A DNA stretch of 5,065 nt, from the NCBI GenBank assembly GCA_030631725.1, contig DAOVKO010000161.1:1-5065 (forward strand). The letters are read 5' to 3'. The position numbers and the translations under genes are program-made. Position 1 is the stretch's first letter. Every line of letters starts with the position of its first letter. A model generated the notes under the pieces. The model was given only the letters and a program-made list of their open reading frames with translations, searched no databases and was not told where the DNA came from. Source of the stretch: Actinomycetes bacterium (lineage in GTDB: Bacteria; Planctomycetota; Phycisphaerae; JAACET01). This document shows, in pieces, positions 1 through 5,065 of this stretch.

Positions 1-224
1 GGATGGATGCAAGAAAGAACGACGGCGGCATACCTGGATGGTATGCTTAGGAGTTCTGACGCGGCAGACGCCGATTTGTCTTGCAACCCGAAGGGACGCC
101 GTCCTTTTGCCCGCCGCCTGCGTCGCTCGTCGTCAATGATGCCTCCTGCATCGTATTCTCCTCGCTTCTGGTCGGCAACCAAAATTCCAGGCGTCGCGGC
201 CGCGTCAGGTTTTGTTAGAGTGCC
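1..224 (-). repeat. MITE-like repeat, copy 1 (truncated by window edge)
   Basis: This is the reverse complement of the complete copy at 4326-4594. Hand alignment over 227 positions (TAA included) is gap-free with about 14 differences, roughly 94% identity. Its outer terminus (GGCACT on the minus strand) is at 224, preceded on that strand by TAA (227-225). The terminal inverted repeat arm covers 203-224 and the conserved small hairpin covers 28-46 (7-bp stem GCATACC/GGTATGC, 5-nt loop). The other end, expected about 45 bp further left, is outside the window. A reading frame runs through it on the plus strand (7-228), but differences from copy 2 change amino acids freely, so I regard it as non-coding. 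Confidence 0.88.
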
Positions 225-227
225 TTA

Positions 228-423
228 GTCAAGTAGCTTCCTCGACCGGCCGATAAGCCTTTCAGAGGCTGTGGGACTCCGCCTGTGCTGTGAGCCTGAC
301 GGTTTGTGCCGTTTTCGGCTCGAACACGGACCGGACAGCCTTACACTGGAGGGTTTGGGTGTTGGGCGAGCTCAAACCCTCCTTTTTGTACTCCAGGGCC
401 GGATAACCGTATTCCTGAGCCCT
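228..423. other. gene-free stretch between repeat copy 1 and the SH3 gene
   Basis: No convincing gene is visible. The region is downstream of the minus-strand SH3 gene and holds a strong plus-strand hairpin with a T run (348-387), plus a small hairpin at 309-320 (GCCG, TTTT loop, CGGC). On the minus strand no hairpin followed by a T run is seen, so the site where SH3 transcription ends is unclear. Confidence 0.6.
348..387 (+). terminator. Rho-independent terminator, plus-strand orientation
   Basis: A perfect 10-bp stem, GGAGGGTTTG (348-357) with CAAACCCTCC (373-382), encloses a 15-nt loop and is followed at once by five T residues (383-387). The T run makes it a terminator for rightward transcription, which would stop transcripts coming from the repeat side before they run antisense into the SH3 gene. 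Read leftwards the hairpin is followed by AGTGTAAGG, with no T tract, so it is at best a weak terminator for the SH3 gene. Confidence 0.7.
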
Positions 424-1647
424 CTAACTGTCGTCGCTCAGAATCTTGTTGACCACCACCAGGTCCAGTCGCACCCGCAGGTCGAACACCGCCGGGCCGG
501 AAATGGTTACAATCTTACCCTCTTTACTCTTGAGCGACTCACCGCTTATCATTCCCGGCAGCAGGTAGCAGATATTCTTGCCCGTAAATGGATCCACCAG
601 TCGCCAGCGCTCCATCCCCCGGCTGCGGAAAACGTAAGAAGCTTTCAGTTGGCCGGTGGCCTCTCTGTGTTTTCCCTCCTTTGCGCCGGGAGTCTTCTCA
701 GTGGGCTCCTTGCGAAGAGCTTGCATACGTTGGTGGGATTCCTTGAACCTCTTTTTGATCTTCTCCGATCTTGCCATGGCCGCCTGAATATCCATCTGCC
801 GGCGGATTTCCTTGATTGGCTCCTGGATGGTTGCGGCGATTTCCTTCGACTTGGTCTTCGTGGAAAGGCCCAAGTATTTCGCCAAATGTTCCGCCAGTCG
901 GCGCTCGGCCATCGGGCGACGCATCTCGATTCGCAAAGCTTCGTTGAGGTTCTTCAGCTCGGTCCAATCCGCAGACTTAGCCAACTTTGGGGATTCTGGA
1001 ATCTTCAAAACATCTTCAATATCCGGAACAGTCGGAATCTCTACCATATCTTCAGGCTTGACCGTTGGCTCACCTTTGTAGGGCTTGACGTAACCCACGT
1101 ATTGCGACGAAACCCAGAAGAAAGCTTTTCCCGCCGGCGGTTCGATTTTGTAGAAGCTCATCGCTTCACCGTCCACCTTCGACATTAGCGGCCTCCCCAA
1201 AATCCGTACCTTATCCCCCTTGTTCAGTTTGCATTGTTCCTGGTAGATTTGTGTGGACCTACTCGCCCCTGCCCTGACCCGCACCACTGAGCCGGTTACC
1301 AGCCCTCGAGAGCCTCCGGATTTCTCCACGTACTTCGCCGCGATCAGACTAAAGCACCCTTTGGGCGGATCGATCTTCAGCCAGCCGGACCGTTCTTCGT
1401 GCACCACCACTTTACTGTCTCGGGAAAGTACCCCGCAGACATAATAGTTCAATCCAGGCCCGGCCCGAACCTGAACCCGATCGGCACTAACTCGACCTTC
1501 GGCGGGATATGTTATCTTCTCGCCCTTGGGCCAGCCGCCTGTCTTTGCTCTGGACTGTCCGTGAGCAACTGTCCCGCACAGCAGCCCTACTATGCCCAAG
1601 CCTACCACCAGACTCCCGGCAATGTCGCCAATCCTGTTTCTGCTCAT
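424..1647 (-). CDS. secreted protein with two SH3-like (bacterial SH3b) domains
   Basis: The 407-residue product begins with a classical signal peptide: a basic start (SRNR), a hydrophobic core at about residues 9-27, and a likely cleavage after AHG (28-30). Two bacterial SH3-like repeats follow, about 48-108 (VSADRVQVRAGPG, then VVVHEERSGWLKI) and 113-186 (GSVVRVRAGAS, then FYKIEPPAGKAFFWV). A charged, probably helical stretch spans about 225-315. A C-terminal beta-rich region (335-405) contains WRLVDPFTGKNICYLLPG and a strand-rich ending. SH3b domains usually bind cell-wall or other envelope ligands, so an exported or periplasmic role is expected. No catalytic domain is recognised. The ATG at 1647 has a GGAG seven bases upstream (1655-1658) and a good promoter further up. 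It is 311 bp from the membrane-protein gene on the same strand, so probably a separate unit. Confidence 0.85.
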   Translation of the reverse strand: MSRNRIGDIAGSLVVGLGIVGLLCGTVAHGQSRAKTGGWPKGEKITYPAEGRVSADRVQVRAGPGLNYYVCGVLSRDSKVVVHEERSGWLKIDPPKGCFSLIAAKYVEKSGGSRGLVTGSVVRVRAGASRSTQIYQEQCKLNKGDKVRILGRPLMSKVDGEAMSFYKIEPPAGKAFFWVSSQYVGYVKPYKGEPTVKPEDMVEIPTVPDIEDVLKIPESPKLAKSADWTELKNLNEALRIEMRRPMAERRLAEHLAKYLGLSTKTKSKEIAATIQEPIKEIRRQMDIQAAMARSEKIKKRFKESHQRMQALRKEPTEKTPGAKEGKHREATGQLKASYVFRSRGMERWRLVDPFTGKNICYLLPGMISGESLKSKEGKIVTISGPAVFDLRVRLDLVVVNKILSDDS

Positions 1648-1958
1648 GGTATTTCTCCGCCTGAGATTTTTCTTGCCGAGCTGGATAGCTTTCGCTTCTA
1701 TCTACTCTATCGCTTGGGCCAGCCCCTGTCAAGTCTCTTCCGCCTGCGGGGTGCATAGAGGTTCTGTGGATCATGCCATATTTAGCCCCCGGTTTTACGG
1801 AGAGGCCCCCAATCAAGGGTCCCATCCGCCCATAAATCGGCGGCCCGCTGCCCGCGCCATTTCGAGATTGGGGTGCCCCGGGGGTTTGCTTTCCGTTCTC
1901 CGCAGTACTACTACTACGAAGGATGCTTCACGTTGATTTTTGATTTACGGCTTCCAAG
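1648..1958. other. 311-bp intergenic region between membrane-protein and SH3 genes
   Basis: The SH3 promoter lies at 1704-1732. The remainder holds no convincing gene: short frames here are not supported by ribosome binding sites or recognisable protein sequence. An 8-bp inverted repeat (CCCCAATC at 1807-1814, GATTGGGG at 1866-1873) brackets a GC-rich core and could form a leader or 3' structure, but no T run follows on the minus strand. A short (TAC)4 run is present near 1906-1918. Confidence 0.55.
1704..1732 (-). promoter_or_regulatory. sigma70-type promoter of the SH3 gene
   Basis: On the minus strand a perfect -35 TTGACA (1732-1727) is separated by exactly 17 bases from TAGAGT (1709-1704), which matches four of six positions of the -10 consensus. 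Transcription would begin near 1697, giving a leader of about 50 bases before the ATG at 1647. The perfect -35, ideal spacing and position make it credible, although the -10 is only moderate. Confidence 0.55.
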
Positions 1959-2831
1959 CTACCCCGCCGAAGGCCCCGTGCCCACAGCCCCAGCCAGCAC
2001 GCCGGCATCCCAACCCGGCGGGGCTACGCTCTGGCGGGCATAGTAGTACAGGGCCGCCTGAAAACACGTCTGCAGCACAGAAAACACCAGGGCCAATATC
2101 ACCATGTACACTATCAGCAGAACCAGCCAGATTAGCACATGTCCCGCCCCTAGCATAAGAGCCGTAGCAAATATCAAAAACCCCGGCAGGCAGCAGACAA
2201 ACCACAGTAGCCCAAAACTAAAGCCACCAATCAACTGCTCACCCCAGGTGTCGCGCAGCATCTTGGTTGATTGTTTGATTGCTGCAAATGGTCCTTTGGT
2301 TTCTACGACCAAGATGGGCAGGGCTAAGAATGTCGTCAGCGACCAGGCCATCCCCAGCAAACCAGCCACTATTTGCCCGAATTTCTCTGATCGGTTCTCT
2401 ATAATCCGAAGGATCACCCCCACCGTCGCCGAGACCAGTGCCCAGCCCAGCAGCAGCGGCACCCGGGCAAAGGCCACCCTGAAACCGTCTCCTAGGCTCG
2501 GTTCGCTCCCCCGCATACGGATCACCGCGCAGGCGATAATCCCCGTGTTGAAAAACATAATCACAAAATACGTGCAGAAGTAGAACAGGAACATCTTCCC
2601 GTAGTAGCTGATTTGCTCAGCCATCGCTGCATCCCGCGCCGGTGGCCGCCAGCCTTCGCCTTCGCCCCCCAACATCCCCAGCCCGAAAGACCCCAGCACC
2701 AGCAGCAGGCACAGCCCCGAAATCAAGGGAAACACCAGCATCTCCTTATCTTTTTTTACCATGTCCCACGAGGTCCCGATCAAACTCCACGTATTACTGA
2801 TTCGCCCGAAAAAGCCAACCTGTCCCCACAT
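1959..2831 (-). CDS. DUF6159-type multi-pass membrane protein
   Basis: The 290-residue product has about six hydrophobic segments, near residues 32-53, 80-104, 124-142, 152-176, 201-227 and 232-258. The amphipathic N-terminus (RISNTWSLIGTSWDMVKKDKEMLVFPLISG) resembles the start of the DUF6159 family as I recall it: a short helix with F.RI...W.L...S..., then KDKE and a FPL.S motif entering the first helix. The family has no established biochemical function. The loop with ETKGPFAAIKQSTKMLRDTWGE (about 177-198) is a second recognisable part. The ATG at 2831 is well fixed by AAAGGAGG six bases upstream. The tail after residue 265 is soluble, with Gly/Ala/Pro-rich sequence. It is divergent from the histidine kinase, and a role in sensing or stress is only guesswork. 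The family assignment is from memory, without a search. Confidence 0.83.
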   Translation of the reverse strand: MWGQVGFFGRISNTWSLIGTSWDMVKKDKEMLVFPLISGLCLLLVLGSFGLGMLGGEGEGWRPPARDAAMAEQISYYGKMFLFYFCTYFVIMFFNTGIIACAVIRMRGSEPSLGDGFRVAFARVPLLLGWALVSATVGVILRIIENRSEKFGQIVAGLLGMAWSLTTFLALPILVVETKGPFAAIKQSTKMLRDTWGEQLIGGFSFGLLWFVCCLPGFLIFATALMLGAGHVLIWLVLLIVYMVILALVFSVLQTCFQAALYYYARQSVAPPGWDAGVLAGAVGTGPSAG

Positions 2832-2837
2832 CTTCAG

Positions 2838-2845
2838 CCTCCTTT
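2838..2845 (-). promoter_or_regulatory. strong Shine-Dalgarno site for the DUF6159-type gene
   Basis: The minus strand reads AAAGGAGG, then CTGAAG, then the ATG at 2831. This near-complete anti-16S match with six-base spacing fixes the start codon. Confidence 0.8.
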
Positions 2846-2939
2846 ATTGTTGCAGTTCAAACTTTTCAAACCCCTCCTGCTCGCCGATTTGTCTCCACGC
2901 TCATTTCGTCTGCCCACACCCACATCCAGCGCTTGGCTC

Positions 2940-2968
2940 ATTATCCCTTCCTGACCGCCCGGATACAA
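2940..2968 (-). promoter_or_regulatory. candidate promoter of the DUF6159-type gene
   Basis: The minus strand shows TTGTAT (2968-2963), a 17-base spacer and GATAAT (2945-2940). The -10 matches five of six consensus bases but the -35 only the leading TTG. It would give a leader of about 100 bases. It faces away from the kinase promoter at 3001-3028, so the two form a divergent pair. Confidence 0.35.
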
Positions 2969-3000
2969 GCGGCATTAACGCCGCTGAACTACCCGAATGC

Positions 3001-3028
3001 TTGACACATCCGCCCGACACAGTATGAT
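3001..3028 (+). promoter_or_regulatory. sigma70-type promoter of the histidine kinase
   Basis: A perfect -35 TTGACA (3001-3006) is followed after 16 bases by TATGAT (3023-3028), five of six matches to the -10. Predicted transcription start is near 3035, about 40 bases before the ATG at 3078. A perfect dyad covers the -10 (see 3019-3033). Confidence 0.65.
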
Positions 3029-3033
3029 ACTGT
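3019..3033. promoter_or_regulatory. perfect 15-bp palindrome over the kinase -10 box, possible operator
   Basis: ACAGTAT and ATACTGT are perfect inverted halves around a central G, and they contain the whole -10 hexamer. A dimeric repressor bound here would block the polymerase. Whether it is an operator or chance is not decidable from one site. A second small inverted repeat, AGCGGC/GCCGCT with a 6-nt loop, lies just upstream at 2968-2985. Confidence 0.35.
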
Positions 3034-3077
3034 CTCGCTTGATTTAGGCTCTTCGCGTTATATTTGGCCGCTAGCGC

Positions 3078-4325
3078 ATGCCTCAAGAAACACCACAACA
3101 ATTGCCCGGCTCCATCGAACAGGGATTGGCCCCCGAACTGGTCACCGTTCTGATCGAAGTGGGCCAGGCCCTCGTTGCCGACCTTACCACTGAAGCCGTG
3201 TTGGCTTCAGCCCTCAAAGTTGTCCAAAGGGTCCTCTCCGCTGAGGCCTCTTCAATCTTTTTGGCCGACCCTCATACCGGTGATTTACGCGTCTACCTCG
3301 CCGACCCCGAGCACGAGGGGGCTCTGAAATCTCTCATTCAGCCCAAGGGTAAAGGCCTCAGTGGATTGGCCGCCGAACAGGGCCGGGCCATTCTTGTCCC
3401 TGATGCCTACCAGGACCCCCGCTTCGACCCCACCGCCGATAAACAAACCGGCTTCCGAACCCGCTCGGTCCTCTGCGTCCCTTTACGTGTCCTTGGAGAA
3501 AACCTCGGCGTAGTCCAGGTCCTCAACAAAAAGGGCGGCGGAAGCTTCACCGAACGCGAACTCATTCTCCTGCAAGCCGTCGCTTCTCTGGTAGCTTTGG
3601 CTCTGGACAATGCCCGCAAACACGAAGAGCTCCTCCAGGCTCAAAGACTCGCAACCGTAGGTGAAACCATCGCCAGCCTTGCTCACTGCATAAAAAACGT
3701 CCTTAGTGGTATCAACGCTGGAACCTTCTTCATCAACGAGGCCATCGGCAAGCAGGACCTTGCTGGCGTAAAAAAGGGCTGGCAAATCGCTGATGCCAAT
3801 ATGAAGTTTCTCAGCGACCTCGTCCTCAACATGCTCAGCTTTGCTCGCCGGCGCGAGCCCGCCTTGCAATCCACCGATGTCAATAGGCTCTGCAATGAAG
3901 TAGTCAACTTGGTGGCCGAGCAGGCCCGCGAACAGCAGGTCGAAGTAAAACTCCAGCCCCACGCAAATCTGCCCAAGCTCAAGCTCGATGCAGTCGGATT
4001 GCGCCGTTGCATCCTGAATCTCCTCGGCAACGCCATAGAGGCCTGTGCTCAGAAAAAGGGCAAGGTCACCGTCAGCGTTGACGGCCACAGCAACGATTCC
4101 CTTTATATCCGCATCGCGGATTCCGGAACCGGCATGTCCGCCGAAACCCTCAAAAAGCTCTTCACCGTCTTTTTCTCCACCAAGGGCAACCGGGGAACAG
4201 GCTTGGGGCTGCCCGTCAGCAAAAAGATCATCGAAGAGCATGGCGGACGCCTCCAAGTCGACTCCGTCCTGGACCAGGGCACCACTTTTACTATAATATT
4301 ACCAATTAATAGTCCTTCAAAGTAA
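3078..4325 (+). CDS. soluble GAF-domain sensor histidine kinase
   Basis: The 415-residue product has no membrane segment or signal peptide, so it should act in the cytoplasm. A GAF sensor domain covers about 22-178 and ends in NKKGGGSFTERE (150-161), close to the NKFDE motif of cyclic-nucleotide-type GAF domains. A dimerisation/phosphoacceptor region follows, with the H-box SLAHCIKNVLSGI and phosphoacceptor His203. The HATPase domain shows the N-box LNLLGNAIEAC (Asn314, Asn318), the G1 box DSGTG (348-352), the F-box LFTVFFSTKG (361-370) and the G2 box GTGLGL (373-378). All residues needed for ATP binding and autophosphorylation appear present. There is no attached receiver, and the separate regulator at 4619 is the obvious partner. 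The ATG at 3078 lacks a clear Shine-Dalgarno site; it was chosen for its position after the promoter and because the GAF domain begins soon after. The stop TAA (4323-4325) is also the flank of the repeat element. Confidence 0.93.
   Translation: MPQETPQQLPGSIEQGLAPELVTVLIEVGQALVADLTTEAVLASALKVVQRVLSAEASSIFLADPHTGDLRVYLADPEHEGALKSLIQPKGKGLSGLAAEQGRAILVPDAYQDPRFDPTADKQTGFRTRSVLCVPLRVLGENLGVVQVLNKKGGGSFTERELILLQAVASLVALALDNARKHEELLQAQRLATVGETIASLAHCIKNVLSGINAGTFFINEAIGKQDLAGVKKGWQIADANMKFLSDLVLNMLSFARRREPALQSTDVNRLCNEVVNLVAEQAREQQVEVKLQPHANLPKLKLDAVGLRRCILNLLGNAIEACAQKKGKVTVSVDGHSNDSLYIRIADSGTGMSAETLKKLFTVFFSTKGNRGTGLGLPVSKKIIEEHGGRLQVDSVLDQGTTFTIILPINSPSK
4270..4297 (+). promoter_or_regulatory. 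candidate internal promoter at the kinase 3' end, reading to the regulator
   Basis: A perfect TATAAT (4292-4297) sits in an unusually AT-rich stretch at the end of the kinase gene, 16 bases after TGGACC (4270-4275), a four-of-six -35 match. A transcript from here would start near 4304 and carry the whole repeat element as the leader of the response regulator. Being inside a coding sequence, it may be coincidental. Confidence 0.3.
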
Positions 4326-4594
4326 GGCACTCTAACAAGACCTGACGCGGCCGCGACGCCTGGAATTTTGGTTGCCGCCTAGAAGCGAGGAGGATACGAT
4401 GCAGGGAGCATCATTGACGACGAGCGACGCCGGCGGCGGGCAAAAGGACGGCGTCCCTTCGGGTTGCGAGCCAAATCGGCGTCTGCTGTGTTAGAACTCC
4501 TAAGCATACCATCCAGGTATGCTGCCGTCGTTCTTCCTTGCATCCATCCGATTTGGCTTGCAACGCGGCTCACGTCAGGTCTTGTTAAAGTGCC
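4326..4594 (+). mobile_element. complete MITE-like repeat element, copy 2
   Basis: This 269-bp non-coding element begins GGCACT and ends AGTGCC. Its terminal inverted repeats (4326-4347 and 4573-4594) match at 21 of 22 positions, with the single mismatch C4332. It is flanked by a 3-bp direct repeat TAA (4323-4325 and 4595-4597), as expected of a target duplication. Inside are a 17-bp inverted repeat (4463-4479 with 4548-4564, one mismatch) and a hairpin (4503-4523). No transposase is encoded, so mobilisation would depend on an enzyme elsewhere. A 3-bp TNA duplication is known for the IS1031 subgroup of IS5-type elements, but I cannot assign a parent. It fills nearly all of the 293 bp between kinase and regulator. 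Confidence 0.8.
4463..4564 (+). repeat. nested inverted repeat inside copy 2
   Basis: The arms 4463-4479 (GTTGCGAGCCAAATCGG) and 4548-4564 (CCGATTTGGCTTGCAAC) pair with one mismatch. Enclosed between them is a second hairpin, AGCATACC (4503-4510), loop ATCCA, GGTATGCT (4516-4523). Together with the terminal repeats, the element can fold into one long branched stem in RNA or single-stranded DNA. The inner 7-bp stem and its loop are identical in copy 1. Confidence 0.7.
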
Positions 4595-4618
4595 TAACCC
4601 TAAGAAAGGAACCTACGC

Positions 4619-5014
4619 ATGGCAGAAGCAACCCGCACCGCACTCGTAGTTGATGATGAGGCTGTGGCCCGCGATTTCGTCCGAGCAATCCTCGAGTCCA
4701 TCAACTGGAAGGTCATCGAGGCCCCCGACGGCCAGACCGCCCTGAAGAGCGCCGCCGAGCAGAAACCTCAACTCATTCTCCTCGATGTCCAAATGCCCGG
4801 CGAAAGTGGCTTCAGCGTCTTTGCTGAACTCCGTGAAAATCAAGCCACCGCCGATATCCCCGTTATCATGGTTACCGGCGTGGCTGAAAAGACAGGTATC
4901 AAGTTCAGCGGAAAAGAAATGGGCGAATTCATCGGCAAAGAACCCGAAGCCTATCTGGAAAAACCCGTCGACCCCGAAACCCTCAAGAGCACCGTCGCTT
5001 CGGTTTGCCCCTAA
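4619..5014 (+). CDS. single-domain (CheY-like) response regulator
   Basis: The 131-residue product is a receiver domain with no output domain. The acidic pocket is Asp12-Asp13 (VVDDE), the phosphoacceptor is Asp56 (LILLDVQMPG), the switch Thr is Thr86 (VTG) and the conserved Lys is Lys115 (LEKPVDP). The stretch between Thr86 and Lys115 is about ten residues longer than in CheY and contains GIKFSGKEMGEFIGKEPEAY, so the alpha4 region is enlarged. It should be phosphorylated by the kinase encoded upstream and act through protein contact, not DNA binding. The ATG at 4619 has AAAGGA (4605-4610) eight bases upstream; this binding site lies just outside the repeat element, so translation signals are intact. 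The stop TAA (5012-5014) is immediately followed by repeat copy 3. Confidence 0.93.
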   Translation: MAEATRTALVVDDEAVARDFVRAILESINWKVIEAPDGQTALKSAAEQKPQLILLDVQMPGESGFSVFAELRENQATADIPVIMVTGVAEKTGIKFSGKEMGEFIGKEPEAYLEKPVDPETLKSTVASVCP

Positions 5015-5065
5015 GGTACTCTAACAACACCTGACGCGGCCGCGACGCCTGGAATTTTGGTTACC
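5015..5065 (+). repeat. MITE-like repeat, copy 3 (left end only)
   Basis: The last 51 bases match the left end of copy 2 in the same orientation, with about three differences (C to T in the terminal hexamer, giving GGTACT, and two others). It is preceded by TAA, which is the stop codon of the response regulator. The remainder, expected to be about 220 bp, lies beyond the window. Confidence 0.85.

Noticed and set aside
7..228. 73-codon plus-strand frame in repeat copy 1, and the matching minus-strand frame at 4379-4573 in copy 2
   Set aside because: The frames share sequence only because the repeat does. Differences between copies are mostly amino-acid changing, the copy 2 frame stops early, and no ribosome binding site is seen.
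271..1188. 305-codon plus-strand frame
   Set aside because: It is antisense to the SH3 gene, which has a signal peptide, two recognisable domains, a ribosome binding site and a promoter. The antisense frame has no recognisable protein features and would cross the terminator at 348-387.
1487..1825. 112-codon minus-strand frame overlapping the start of the SH3 gene
   Set aside because: It overlaps the signal-peptide region in another frame, covers the SH3 promoter and has no recognisable sequence.
1807..1873. Terminator for the DUF6159-type gene
   Set aside because: An 8-bp inverted repeat is present, but the loop is about 50 bases and no T run follows on the minus strand.
3483..4256. 257-codon minus-strand frame
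   Set aside because: It lies wholly antisense to the histidine kinase, whose motifs are complete. Long antisense frames are common in GC-rich genes.
4326..4594. Integron cassette attachment site (attC), since the repeats follow stop codons in the same orientation and have TAAC and GTTA near their ends
   Set aside because: The core sites read CTCTAAC and GTTAAAG, failing RYYYAAC and GTTRRRY at the outer base. The element is longer than usual attC sites, is about 94% identical between copies where attC sites vary, one copy is inverted, and the kinase has its own promoter.
1..5065. CRISPR array
   Set aside because: Only three long repeat copies exist, in mixed orientation and separated by whole genes; there are no short regularly spaced repeats.

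Overview
The window carries four protein genes and three copies of one repeat family. Gene content (a secreted SH3-type protein, a DUF6159-type membrane protein, a soluble GAF histidine kinase with an AHCIKN H-box, and a single-domain response regulator) and the GC-rich sequence suggest a bacterium, perhaps of the Planctomycetota/Phycisphaerae or a neighbouring environmental lineage. That placement is a low-confidence inference because no marker gene is present.

Layout: bases 1-224 are an incomplete, minus-oriented copy of the repeat. A gene-poor stretch (228-423) holds a plus-strand hairpin terminator. On the minus strand follow the SH3 protein (424-1647) and, 311 bp upstream of it, the six-helix membrane protein (1959-2831). 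Each has its own candidate promoter, so they are probably separate transcription units. A divergent promoter region (2846-3077) separates them from the plus-strand two-component genes: the histidine kinase (3078-4325) and a CheY-like response regulator (4619-5014).

The most notable feature is the repeat. Its complete copy (4326-4594, 269 bp) lies between kinase and regulator, another copy begins directly after the regulator (5015 to the window end), and the third is the inverted copy at the left edge. The complete copy has near-perfect 22-bp terminal inverted repeats, nested internal inverted repeats and a flanking TAA direct duplication. In copies 2 and 3 the left-hand TAA is also the stop codon of the preceding gene. 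It looks like a non-autonomous MITE-type element that targets TAA, so insertion at a stop codon leaves the upstream protein intact. Copies 1 and 2 differ at about 14 of 227 aligned positions with no gaps.

Functionally, kinase and regulator are very likely partners: a cytoplasmic sensor phosphorylating an output-domain-free receiver. Any co-transcript must cross the 269-bp structured element, or the regulator must use a promoter near the kinase 3' end. The two minus-strand genes are envelope-related but have no assigned process.
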